This document shows, piece after piece, positions 16,078 through 24,425 of a stretch of 39,188 nt of DNA. The notes under the pieces are model-generated. The model was not told the origin of the DNA. It worked only from the letters and a program-made list of their open reading frames with translations, and did no database searches. The number at the start of each line of letters is the position of its first letter. Positions within the stretch are counted from its first letter, which is position 1. The translations under genes and the position numbers were made by a program. Location: NCBI RefSeq assembly GCF_016786305.1, contig NZ_JADWYV010000069.1, one strand, 5' to 3'. The DNA comes from Pseudofrankia nepalensis (GTDB taxonomy: Bacteria > Actinomycetota > Actinomycetes > Frankiales > Frankiaceae).

Positions 16078-17009
16078 CCGCGGGGCAGGCGGCGCCGGGG
16101 CCCGCCGCGACGGTTCCCGCGGCAGCCGCCACGCCGGGCGGGTCGCCGTGGGCCGAGGACGGCACCGTCGAGGTGGAGATCGCGGGCCAGGTCGCCACGG
16201 TCACCCTGACCCGGCCGCCAGGCAACGCCTGGACTCCCCGGCTGGGCCAGCGGTTCTTCGCCGCGCTCGACCGGCTGGCCCTCGACCCCGGGGTGCGCGC
16301 CCTGGTGGTGACCGGCGCCGGCCCGGACTTCTGCGTCGGCGCCGACGGCGGCAGCCTCGACAACGTCGCGGACGCCGGCTCCTACGAGATCGACGCGGCC
16401 CGGCCGGCGTACTGGGCGGCGATGACGATCGCCAAACCCGTCGTGGCGGCGGTCAACGGGGCCTGCTTCGGCGTGGGGATGCAGCTGGCGCTGTTCTGCG
16501 ACGTGCGGTTCGCCGGCTCGTCGGCGAAGTTCGCCACCGCCTTCGTCCGCCGCGGCCTGATCGCCGAGCTGGGCATGACCTGGCTGCTGCCCCGCATCGT
16601 CGGGCTCGGCGTCGCCAACGACCTGCTGCTGTCCGGACGCCTGGTCCGCGCCGCCGAGGCCGAACGCCTCGGCCTGGCCAACAGGGTCGTCGACGACGGC
16701 GAACTGCTGGCCGCGGCGTGGGACTACGCGACGGGACTGGCGACCCGCTGCTCGCCGGCCGCGATGGGCGTCGTCAAACGCCAGACCTACACGGACCTGA
16801 CCTCCACGCTGCCCGCCGCGGTCGCCCGTGCCGACGCCTACCTGGAGGCGGCGCTGGCGTCGGCGGACTTCACCGAGGGCGTCCGCAGCTGGCGCCAGCG
16901 CCGCCCGCCCGCCTTCGCCGGGCTCGACCCAGCGCACGCCCGGTTCACCCTCCCCGGCTCCAGCGAGACGCCCGCCGACGAGACGAGACAGGGGGAGCGG
17001 CCAGCATGA
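16074..17009 (+). CDS. enoyl-CoA hydratase/isomerase family protein
   Basis: 311 residues from the GTG in a GTGA overlap, without its own Shine-Dalgarno, so translation is probably coupled. The first ~25 residues are Ala/Pro-rich. The crotonase fold shows as VATVTLTRPPGNAWTP, ALVVTGAGPDFCVGADGGS (oxyanion hole), GACFGVGMQLALFCDVRFAG and FVRRGLIAELGMTWLLPRIVG. Of the two hydratase glutamates, the second is kept (IAELG) and the first is Gln (GVGMQLAL in place of GGG.ELA). This argues for an isomerase, hydrolase or thioesterase-like variant rather than a standard hydratase. The C-terminus carries a short charged tail. Confidence 0.92.
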   Translation: MTAGQAAPGPAATVPAAAATPGGSPWAEDGTVEVEIAGQVATVTLTRPPGNAWTPRLGQRFFAALDRLALDPGVRALVVTGAGPDFCVGADGGSLDNVADAGSYEIDAARPAYWAAMTIAKPVVAAVNGACFGVGMQLALFCDVRFAGSSAKFATAFVRRGLIAELGMTWLLPRIVGLGVANDLLLSGRLVRAAEAERLGLANRVVDDGELLAAAWDYATGLATRCSPAAMGVVKRQTYTDLTSTLPAAVARADAYLEAALASADFTEGVRSWRQRRPPAFAGLDPAHARFTLPGSSETPADETRQGERPA

Positions 17010-17869
17010 CCCGACCGCGCGACGTCAAGGTGATCGACACCCTGATGGGCTTCCGGTCCACCAGCAACATCCCGCGCATCGCCGGGCTGCGTGATCGCGG
17101 GCGGGCGGACAACACCATCGGCTACATGTTCAAGGACATGCCGGCCAACCGGCCGGGCGACGTCTCCGACGAGCAGGCGATCGACGAGACGCTCGCGAAG
17201 ATGGACACCCACGGCATCGAGCTGGCGCTGGTCAACCTCACCAGCGAGACCGCGAGGACCGCGCTGCGCAAGCACCCGGCGCGCTTCGCCGCCTCCCTCG
17301 GCGTCGACCCGAACGACGTCATGGGAGCGGTCCGCGCGATCCGCCAGGCGGTGGACGAGTACGGCCTGCGGGCCGTGACGCTGTTCCCGTCGGGGGTGTC
17401 ACCGCGGGTGCCGATCGACGACCGCCGCGCCTACCCGATCTACGCGACCTGCGTCGAACTCGGCCTGCCCGTGTTCGTGGCCGTCGGCGTACCCGGACCG
17501 CGTGTCCCGATGGCCGCGCAGCGCGTCGAGCTCGTCGACCAGGTCTGCTACGACTTCCCCGAGTTGCGGTTCGTGATGCGCCACGGTGCCGAACCGTGGG
17601 TGAATCTAGCCGTGAAGCTGATGCTGAAATGGCCGAACCTCTACTACTCCACGACGGCGTTCGCGCCGAAGCACTACCCAAAGGCGATCATCGACTACGC
17701 GAACACCCGCGGCGCCGACAAGATCATCTACGGCGGCTACTACCCGTTCGGCATCGAGCTGGAGCGGACCTTCACCGAACTCGACACGGTGCCGTTCAAG
17801 GCCGACGTCTGGCCGAAGTTCCTGCGCCACAACGCGGCGACGGTCCTCGACCTCACCCCGGCACGATGA
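17006..17869 (+). CDS. amidohydrolase-like protein with degenerate metal site
   Basis: 287 residues. The ATG at 17006 overlaps the preceding stop (ATGA) and has GGGGGAG 8 nt upstream. The fold follows the amidohydrolase 2 family (ETLAKMDTHGIELALVNL, HPARFAASLGVDPND, FPELRFVMRHGAEPWVNLAVKLML, YPKAIIDYANT). However, the N-terminal D-x-H becomes VIDTLMGF, and the C-terminal GSDWP Asp motif becomes YGGYYPF. The HGAEPW histidine remains. At least two normal metal ligands are missing, so it may be a non-metal enzyme or a structural/regulatory partner of the intact paralogue at 14899. The clean overlaps on both sides show it is maintained as part of the operon. Confidence 0.88.
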   Translation: MTRPRDVKVIDTLMGFRSTSNIPRIAGLRDRGRADNTIGYMFKDMPANRPGDVSDEQAIDETLAKMDTHGIELALVNLTSETARTALRKHPARFAASLGVDPNDVMGAVRAIRQAVDEYGLRAVTLFPSGVSPRVPIDDRRAYPIYATCVELGLPVFVAVGVPGPRVPMAAQRVELVDQVCYDFPELRFVMRHGAEPWVNLAVKLMLKWPNLYYSTTAFAPKHYPKAIIDYANTRGADKIIYGGYYPFGIELERTFTELDTVPFKADVWPKFLRHNAATVLDLTPAR

Positions 17870-18888
17870 CGCCCGCCGAAAGCCCGAAGCGGCAGGCCAC
17901 GCCGGCGAGCGCCCCCCGGTCCGGGCTGCCCACGGGCGTCGGGCTGTGGGGAGGATTCCTCGACCGCCTGCCCAGCGCCGAGGCGGCCGCCGCCGTTCGC
18001 GACCTCGAACAGGCCGGCGTCGGGACGGTCTGGCTGCAGGAGTACAGCGGTGTCGACCCGTTCGTCCGCGCCGCCCTCTACCTGACGGCCACCCAGACGC
18101 TCACCGTGGCACTCGGCGTCGCGACCATCCACGCCCGCGACCCGGAGGCCATGGTCGCGGTCGCGTCGACCCTGCACGAGGCGTTCCCCGGACGGTTCGT
18201 CCTCGGCCTCGGCGCGAGTCACCGGCATCTCGCCGAGACCCGCGGCGGCGCCTACTCCCGGCCCCTGACCGCCCTGCGCGACTACGTGGGCGCGATGAAC
18301 GCGGCCGTCGGCGGGCGCACCCTGCCGCCGCTGTTCCTCGGCGCGCTCGGACCTCGGATGATCGAACTCGCCGCCACCGCCACCGGTGGCCTGCACACCT
18401 ACTTCTGCCCGGTCACCCACACCGCGGGCGCGCGCGCGGCCGTCGGCGACAGCCCGTGGATCGCGCCCTCCCAGATGGTCGCGGTCGGCGGCGAAGATCC
18501 CCGGACCAGCGCGAAGCTCCGGGACTACCTCGGGCTCTGCCTCGGCATGCCCAACTACCAGCAGAGCCTCCGCCGGTGCGGATTCGACGACGCCGACCTC
18601 GCCACGGTCAGCGACGCCCTCATCGACGCCCTCGTGGTCCAGGACACCCCGACCGCCCTGCGAGCCCGCGTGGAAGCGCAGTACGCCGCCGGCGCCAACC
18701 ACGTCGCCGTGCAGTTCGTCCCGCCGCCTTCGCCGGCGCGCGTCCTCGAACGGATCTCGGCCGGGCTCCTCACCGACGGGGCCACCGCGCCAGGACCGCC
18801 GGCCGTCGTGCCCCCGGACGGCACCGCACCCCTGGACGGCACCGACCGCGCGGCCCCGGCGCCCTCGCCGCCCCCGGAGACCTCATGA
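17866..18888 (+). CDS. LLM-class (F420-dependent-type) oxidoreductase, second in the operon
   Basis: 340 residues from the ATG of an ATGA overlap. TIM-barrel landmarks: GVGLWGGFLDRLPSAEAAAAVRDLEQAGVGTVWLQE, LTVALGVATIHARDPEAM, FPGRFVLGLGASHRHLAETRGGAYSRPLTALRDYV, LFLGALGPRMIELAA. It differs from the first LLM protein of the operon and belongs to another subgroup, so the two probably catalyse separate redox steps. The last ~40 residues are Pro/Ala/Thr-rich and probably disordered. Cofactor F420 is the family expectation, not proven. Confidence 0.92.
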   Translation: MTPAESPKRQATPASAPRSGLPTGVGLWGGFLDRLPSAEAAAAVRDLEQAGVGTVWLQEYSGVDPFVRAALYLTATQTLTVALGVATIHARDPEAMVAVASTLHEAFPGRFVLGLGASHRHLAETRGGAYSRPLTALRDYVGAMNAAVGGRTLPPLFLGALGPRMIELAATATGGLHTYFCPVTHTAGARAAVGDSPWIAPSQMVAVGGEDPRTSAKLRDYLGLCLGMPNYQQSLRRCGFDDADLATVSDALIDALVVQDTPTALRARVEAQYAAGANHVAVQFVPPPSPARVLERISAGLLTDGATAPGPPAVVPPDGTAPLDGTDRAAPAPSPPPETS

Positions 18889-20462
18889 CCGGTACACGCC
18901 CCGCCGCCGTCGCGGCGCGGACCGGCGATCCGCTGCCGGACCGCGCCGTCGGTGAGCAGTTACGCGCCCAGGCCGCCGCGCGTGCCGACCGGCCGGCGCT
19001 GGCCTGGGCGGCCGGCGACGACCCCGAAGCCCCGCGGTCGCTCACCTACCGGGAACTGCTGCGGGCCGCCGAGGTGGCCGCGGCTGGCATCGCCCGCCGC
19101 GCCAGACCGGGAGCCCGGGTCGCGGTGTGGGCGGCGAACGGCCCGGAGTGGGTGATCGTCGAGCACGCCTGCGCGCTCGCGGGAACCGTGCTCGTCCCCC
19201 TCAACACGGCCTGGACGGACGACGAGGTCGCGCATGCTCTCGCCCTGACATCCCCGAGCCTGCTGTTCGTCGGCTTCGACAATCGCGGCGTCGACCTGCG
19301 CGCACGCGCGGCCGGCCTCGCCGGCCCCTCCCGCGGCTGCGACGTCGTCGACCTCGCCACCGTCGCGACCCGTCCGCCGCCGGTCTCCTTCGACCCGCCG
19401 GACGTCCGGCCCCACGACCCGTTCCTGATCCAGTTCACCTCGGGAACCACCGGCCGGGCGAAGGGCGCCACCCTCAGCCACCGCGCCGCCCTGAGCGCCG
19501 GCCATCTCCGGGCGCTCACCGTCCACGCCGACGAGCGCGACGTCTGGCTCAACCCCGTTCCGCTCCATCACGTCGGCGGGTCGGTGGTGATGCTGCTCGC
19601 CGCGCTCGCCTCCGGCGGCTGCTACGTCGCGATGTCGCGCTTCCATCCGGCCACGCAGGTCGCCCTGATGCGGGCGACCGGTGCCACCCGCACCGGCGGC
19701 GTACCGACGATGTTCTACGCGCTGCTCGACACTCCTGGCTTCGACAGGGCGCTCGCCGCCGTCCGGTCGGTAGGGCTCGGCGGAACCAGTGTGCCTCCCT
19801 CGCTCGTCGAACGGCTCCAGGCCCACGGCGCCACCGTCTCCGTCGCCTACGCCCAGTCGGAATGCCCGATGATCACACAGTCCGACCCGGCTGGCGACGC
19901 CCTGCACGTCGCGACCACGGTCGGCGTCACCGTGCCGCACACCGACCTGCGCATCGTCGACCCCGACGGCCACGTCGTCGGCCGCGGGGAGGTCGGCGAG
20001 GTCTGCGTCCGCTCACCCCTGACGATGATCGGCTACTGGGACATGCCCGACGCCACCGACCAGGTTCTCGACGTCGACGGCTTCCTGCACACCGGCGACC
20101 TCGGCTCCCTCGACGACCAGGGTGTGCTCCGCATCCACGGCCGCGCCCGCGAGGTCATCATCCGCGGCGGCGAGAACGTCTACCCCATCGAGGTCGAGGA
20201 CTTCCTGCTGCGCCACCCCGCGGTCGACGCCGTCGCCGTTCTGGCCGCGCCGAGCGAACGCTGGGGCGAGGACGTGGCCGCGGTCGTCAGGCTCTCCGCG
20301 CCCGGGGCGGCGACCGCGGGCGACCTGACCGCGTTCGCGGCGACGGGTCTCGCCCACTTCAAGGTCCCGCGCCACTGGCGGTTCGTCGAGACCTTCCCAC
20401 TGACCGCATCGGGCAAGATCCGGAAGACGGAGCTCCTGTCCCTGTTCTCGCCCCACGACTGA
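18885..20462 (+). CDS. AMP-dependent acyl-CoA synthetase/ligase (ANL superfamily)
   Basis: 525 residues from the ATG of an ATGA overlap. Core motifs are present in order: phosphate loop FTSGTTGRAKGATLSH (~183-198), AYAQSECPM, GYWDMPDATDQVLDVDGFLHTGDLG, the hinge IHGRAREVIIRGGENVYPIEVED, and the catalytic lysine in PLTASGKIRK near the C-terminus. It activates a carboxylic acid to the adenylate, then the CoA thioester. As the last gene of the operon it probably supplies the CoA substrate for the two crotonases. The acid is not predictable from sequence. No membrane segment is seen; cytosolic. Confidence 0.95.
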   Translation: MTGTRPAAVAARTGDPLPDRAVGEQLRAQAAARADRPALAWAAGDDPEAPRSLTYRELLRAAEVAAAGIARRARPGARVAVWAANGPEWVIVEHACALAGTVLVPLNTAWTDDEVAHALALTSPSLLFVGFDNRGVDLRARAAGLAGPSRGCDVVDLATVATRPPPVSFDPPDVRPHDPFLIQFTSGTTGRAKGATLSHRAALSAGHLRALTVHADERDVWLNPVPLHHVGGSVVMLLAALASGGCYVAMSRFHPATQVALMRATGATRTGGVPTMFYALLDTPGFDRALAAVRSVGLGGTSVPPSLVERLQAHGATVSVAYAQSECPMITQSDPAGDALHVATTVGVTVPHTDLRIVDPDGHVVGRGEVGEVCVRSPLTMIGYWDMPDATDQVLDVDGFLHTGDLGSLDDQGVLRIHGRAREVIIRGGENVYPIEVEDFLLRHPAVDAVAVLAAPSERWGEDVAAVVRLSAPGAATAGDLTAFAATGLAHFKVPRHWRFVETFPLTASGKIRKTELLSLFSPHD

Positions 20463-20544
20463 CAGCCGCGCTCGCCAACCACAGCGGGCCGCCACTGGTC
20501 GTGTTGAAGTTGCGCCCGGGGACCGTTTCAAGATGGGAACACTC

Positions 20545-20592
20545 CCTCGGTCCTCGGTCCTCGGTCCTCGGTCCTCGGTCCTCGGTCCTCGG
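20545..20592. repeat. 7-bp tandem repeat, seven copies
   Basis: Seven perfect copies of CCTCGGT (the last lacks T) lie in the 170-bp gap between convergent genes, after the acyl-CoA synthetase. They are likely length-variable by slippage. No terminator hairpin is obvious beside them. Confidence 0.9.
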
Positions 20593-20632
20593 CCCGCGGC
20601 GTCCGGCGGCGGCGCTGGGGTGGTGGTTCGTT

Positions 20633-21785
20633 TCACCGCAGAGCGCGGCCGAATGCCCGGAGATCATCGACGTAGAGGTCCGGCTCCTCGTAGAAGGGGA
20701 AGTGCCCGCCGCGCGGTGGCTGTGTCCACTGGACGATGTTGGCGCGGGAGCGTTCGGCGAACGCGCGCGGCGGTGGCGGGTTCCAGGGGTCCGGCCAGCC
20801 GGTGATTCCGGTGGGCACAGTGATCCGGATGTCGGGCGGCAGGGCTGACGGATCGGTCTGGAGCGCCGCGTAGGACCAGAGCGACGTCGCGAAGCTGTCG
20901 GTCACCAGGTAGAGCATGATCTCGTCGAGCAGCTGGTCGAGGCTGAAGATCTCCTCGAAGGTGCGTGCGCGGCGGTCGCTCCAGGAGTGGTACTTCTCGA
21001 CAATCCAGGCGGCGAGTCCGACCGGGGAGTCGGTGAGCGCGGGCGCGAGCGACTCGGGACGGGTCATTTGCAGGAGGAAGTAGGCACCGTCGCGTTGGAA
21101 CCGCGCCGCCTCTGCCTGGACGTAGTCGCGTTCTGCGGCGCTGGCGTCGGCGTTGGTGAGGCCGTAGCCGAGCGGAGCTTCGGGCTGCCGAGGCAGGAGC
21201 ATGCTCTGGTGGAGGCCGATCACGCTGTCGGGGTGGTCGAGCGCAAGGAATCCGCCGGCGACGGCACCCTGGTCGCCGCCGTCGACGAGATACCGCTGGT
21301 AGCCGAGTTCGTCGCGCATGACGCGGTGGTAGACCTCCGCGAGTTGGCGAGGGCTCTTCGGGCGCGCTGGCGGGTCGGAGAAGCCGGTGCCGGGCTGGGA
21401 GATGAGCACGACGTCGAAGGCGTCGGCGACCTGCCCGCCGAAGCGCTCCGGGTGGGCGAGGCGTTCGACGACGTCGAGGTAGCCGAGGAAGGAGTACGGC
21501 CAGCCGTGCAGGATCAGCAGCGGCCGCGGGGAGGGCCCGGAACCCGGCTCCCGTAGGTAGTGCACGTTGGCGCCGTCCACCGGGACGCGGTCGTTGGCGA
21601 AGCGGTTGATCCGTTTCTCGGTGGCCCGCCAGTCGTAGCCGTCGACCCAGCGGTGCGCGAGGCGTTCGAGGAAGGCCCAGTCCGTGCCGTGTCGCCACCC
21701 GCCCACGCCGTCGTCGACGATCGTCGCGCACACGGGCGCGGATCCGGTCCAGCGTCTCGTCGGGGACATGGGGGCGGAACGACAT
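20633..21785 (-). CDS. epoxide hydrolase (EHN + alpha/beta hydrolase), apparent frameshift near the N-terminus
   Basis: The expected start MSFRPHVPDETLDRIRARVRDD is at ATG 21785, with AGGGAG 5 nt upstream, and matches the epoxide hydrolase N-terminal domain. The continuation VGGWRHGTDWAFLERLAHRWVDGYDWRATE lies in a different frame; the break is at about 21700-21722, where the usual TRWPD-like residues are missing. After it the hydrolase is intact: oxyanion LHGWPYSF, nucleophile elbow GGDQG, and the catalytic His in RGGHFPFYEEPDLYVDDLRAF. The summed length (~384 codons) equals a normal enzyme. It is either a recent frameshift, a sequence error, or a protein re-started from the open second frame (ATG 21823 or later). 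It hydrolyses epoxides to diols. Divergent TetR gene. Confidence 0.85.
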
Positions 21786-21805
21786 CGGGACTCCCTGCGG
21801 TCAAG

Positions 21806-21827
21806 TTTTGTACTATCCTGCACAAAA
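21806..21827. promoter_or_regulatory. imperfect palindrome between epoxide hydrolase and TetR genes
   Basis: TTTTGTAC-N6-GCACAAAA: 8-bp arms with one mismatch, in an AT-rich island inside the 65-bp divergent region. It overlaps TACTAT (21811-21816), a possible -10 for the TetR gene. A further half-site, AGTACAAAA, lies just inside the TetR gene (~21859-21867). This suits an autoregulated TetR operator. Confidence 0.55.
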
Positions 21828-21850
21828 ATAACTGATCGTCAAGGAGTTTC

Positions 21851-22474
21851 ATGCGAGACAGTACAAAAGGTGGGTCGGGGCGCCCACCCGGCCGGCCGAG
21901 GGCGTACGACCCGGAGGTCGCGCTCGAGCGCGCGACGGAGACGTTCTGGAGGGCGGGGCTGTCCGGCACGACGCTCGACGACCTCGCCCACGCGACGGCG
22001 ATGAACCGCCCGAGCCTCTACGCGGCCTTCGGCGACAAGAAGGCGATGTACCTCAAGGCGCTCGAACGCTACGGCGAACGCGGACAGGTCGCGATCGAGC
22101 AGCGCCTGGCCGCCGAACGTCTTCCAGACGCCCTGCTGGGCGCCTACCGGGCCGCCATCGCGATCTATGCCGGGAGCGACGGCGAGGCGCCGGGATGCTT
22201 CCTCGTCAGCACCGCAACCGTCGAGGCGCGGACGGATCCGCGGGTGCGCGCCCTGCTGGCCGAAGGGATCCGGCGCGTCGACGAGATGTTCGCGGCCCGG
22301 ATCCACCGCGCCGTCGACGACGGCGAACTCGACGACGCGGTCGACGCGGTCGTGCTCGCCCAGCTCGCCACCGCGGTGCTGCACACCCTCGCGCTGCGTG
22401 CCCGGGCCGGCGTGCCGCCGGCCACGCTCGAGGCACTCGCGAGCGCCGGCGTCAGACACCTTCTCGGCCTCTGA
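21851..22474 (+). CDS. TetR-family regulator, probable regulator of the epoxide hydrolase gene
   Basis: 207 residues. The ATG at 21851 follows AAGGAG after a 4-nt spacer. The N-terminus GRPPGRPRAYDPEVALERATETFWRAGLSGTTLDDLAHATAMNRPSLYAAFGDKKAMYLKAL is a textbook TetR HTH. The C-terminal half (GCFLVSTATVEARTDPRVRALLAEG) resembles the TetR_C subgroup often found beside oxidoreductases and hydrolases. It sits head-to-head with the epoxide hydrolase gene, sharing 65 bp that carry a palindrome, so it likely controls itself and that enzyme. Confidence 0.95.
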   Translation: MRDSTKGGSGRPPGRPRAYDPEVALERATETFWRAGLSGTTLDDLAHATAMNRPSLYAAFGDKKAMYLKALERYGERGQVAIEQRLAAERLPDALLGAYRAAIAIYAGSDGEAPGCFLVSTATVEARTDPRVRALLAEGIRRVDEMFAARIHRAVDDGELDDAVDAVVLAQLATAVLHTLALRARAGVPPATLEALASAGVRHLLGL

Positions 22475-22969
22475 AGGCATCCCCGGCACCCTCCGACCGC
22501 GCCGACAATGCGGCGATCCTCGATCTGGCCGACGTTCACGCGATCGCGACGACGCTGACGGAGAGCGACCACCGCGCGGCGTGGGCCCAAGGGTTAACGA
22601 CAAGTTCGGAGGACCGCCCGGCGCGATTAAGGCTGGCTTGGCGCGCTGGCCGGCCGACCGTGGGACGCTCTAATCGGAACGGCTTATCCCCATCGAGTAG
22701 GGCCTGGCCGTGGTGAACCAGGAAACGTGAGCCCGCTGACCGGAGGGAAACGGGTCAGGCCGGAGGAGTGGGCCGCGCAGGGCCGGCCGGAGACGTGCCC
22801 GAGATCTCCATCAGCGTCTCGGAAGGCAGGTGGCGCTCTGGTGTCCTGTGCCGATGGTCATCCTGGCCGAGTCGCGCGATGAACCGACGGTGAGCATATG
22901 GTGTCGCCCGTCACGGAAGCGGGCGGCGTTCTCGGATTCCAGCCCTGGTCCCCAACCGAAGGCCCGGCC
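22475..22969. other. 495-bp stretch without a confident gene
   Basis: At ~22495-22590 one plus-strand frame reads SDRADNAAILDLADVHAIATTL, which faintly resembles the N-terminus of SnoaL-like proteins, but it has no start and no continuation. CTGACC and GGTCAG arms near 22736-22760 can form a 6-bp stem. The right end holds two possible starts of the next gene. Nothing else is convincing. Confidence 0.35.
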
Positions 22970-24232
22970 ATGAAAAGACCTTCCCAGGAGAGCTTCCAAC
23001 ACGGCGTCCAAGTGGCCGGCCTCGCGCTGGGAATCGGCTTCGCTCTTTTCTTCATCATATTTTCCGTGGTCATCAGAATAACCGACATCCAGGTTTACCG
23101 TATGGGTGGAGACGTCCTTCTCGACGGTAGGGACCTGTACTCGGCGGTTGATACGGTAAAAGATCTGCGTTTCACCTACACGCCGTTCGCGGCGATGTTG
23201 TTCGTCCCGGTGTCGCTCCTGCCGAGCGAGTTGTCCCAGGTCGTCTGGACAGTCGTCCTGCTCGTGTCGCTGTACTTCTTCTGCGCAATGTCCTATGAAG
23301 CCGCACTCGGCCCGGTTGTCAGCCGGAGACTCCTGGTCTTCGGTTCTTTGGCTGGCTTCACCCTGCTGCTCGATCCGGTCAGGAAGAACTTCGAGCTGGG
23401 TCAGATAAACCTCGTCCTCGCGCTTCTCATCATGGCGGACCTGCTCGGCCGTGGCCGGCGGGTCCCGCAGGGTGTCCTCATCGGAATCGCGGCCGGCATC
23501 AAGCTCACGCCGCTGATCTTCGTGCCCTTTCTCCTGCTCACCGGCAGGTGGCGCGGCGCGCTCTGGGCGGGAGCGGCGTTCGCCGGCACGGTGGCCGTCG
23601 GCTTTCTCGTCGCGCCTGGCTCGTCGGCCACCTACTGGGGTCATGTCTTCCTCGACGCGGACCATGTCGGCGGGATCCCGTTCGTGTCGAACCAGTCGTT
23701 GTTGGGGGTACTGGCACGCCCCATGTTGGGGGCCGACGGGGCCGAGCCGCTGTTCATGCCGCTGGCCGCTGTTCTCCTCGTGGTCGGCCTGGTGGTTTCG
23801 GTCCTGCTGTTCCGCCGAGGCCTCGACCTGCTCGGCGGCCTCACCTGCGCGCTCACCGCCCTGCTCGTCTCGCCGATATCGTGGAGCCACCACTGGGTGT
23901 GGATGGTCCCGATGCTGCTGTATCTCTCCTTCCATCCGAACCGACCCCGCTGGGGAAGGGTCTACGCGACGGCCGCCTTCACGCTCTTCGCGCTCGGTCC
24001 GATCTGGTGGTTTCCGAACACGCATGATCTCGGTCTTTCGTACCACGGCTGGCGGCTCGTCGCCGTGAACTGTTATTTCGCGGCGGGTCTGCTCCTTCTC
24101 GCGCTACTGACGACCTGCCTGCGCTGGCCGTCGTCGTCCGCGCTGCCGCGCTGGCCCGCGGCCGCACCAGGGAAATCTGTCAGCTCCGCGCCCTGGTCGA
24201 CAGGTCCACCGAACTCGGCGCAGGCAGGGTGA
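22970..24232 (+). CDS. GT87-like polyprenol-phosphate-mannose-dependent mannosyltransferase (GT-C membrane protein)
   Basis: 420 residues from ATG 22970 (GAAGG 7 nt upstream); an ATG at 22898 would add 24 residues. Polytopic: hydrophobic segments from VAGLALGIGFALFFIIF onward, at least nine in all. The loop YRMGGDVLLDGRDLYSAVDTVKDLRFTYTPFAAMLF is the GT87/DUF2029 signature, with the acidic residues of the GT-C active site. Other landmarks are GQINLVLALLIMADLLGRGR, GIAAGIKLTPLIFVPFLL and SPISWSHHWVWMVP. Such enzymes add mannose (or another sugar) from polyprenol phosphate to envelope glycans on the outer face. The last ~40 residues are a disordered tail. Confidence 0.92.
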   Translation: MKRPSQESFQHGVQVAGLALGIGFALFFIIFSVVIRITDIQVYRMGGDVLLDGRDLYSAVDTVKDLRFTYTPFAAMLFVPVSLLPSELSQVVWTVVLLVSLYFFCAMSYEAALGPVVSRRLLVFGSLAGFTLLLDPVRKNFELGQINLVLALLIMADLLGRGRRVPQGVLIGIAAGIKLTPLIFVPFLLLTGRWRGALWAGAAFAGTVAVGFLVAPGSSATYWGHVFLDADHVGGIPFVSNQSLLGVLARPMLGADGAEPLFMPLAAVLLVVGLVVSVLLFRRGLDLLGGLTCALTALLVSPISWSHHWVWMVPMLLYLSFHPNRPRWGRVYATAAFTLFALGPIWWFPNTHDLGLSYHGWRLVAVNCYFAAGLLLLALLTTCLRWPSSSALPRWPAAAPGKSVSSAPWSTGPPNSAQAG

Positions 24233-24425
24233 GCGCGCGCGCCGAAAGACCATCGGTGTCGGCGTGAGTGGTTCGCGGCCATCTCGTGGACACCGTGCTG
24301 TTCCTAGGGGTTCGCCAGGCCGAGAGGAGTCGTCATCTCAGGCGCGGGCGGAAATTAATCGTAAGCATGCCGTAGGTTACGTAGACCGATCGCGTACGTT
24401 CCGGAAAGGCGCCTACGCTCGCCGC

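Noticed and set aside
22811..24046. Long minus-strand frame opposite the GT87 gene
   Set aside because: It is charged low-complexity sequence typical of the antisense of a GC-rich hydrophobic gene; the GT87 motifs are on the plus strand.
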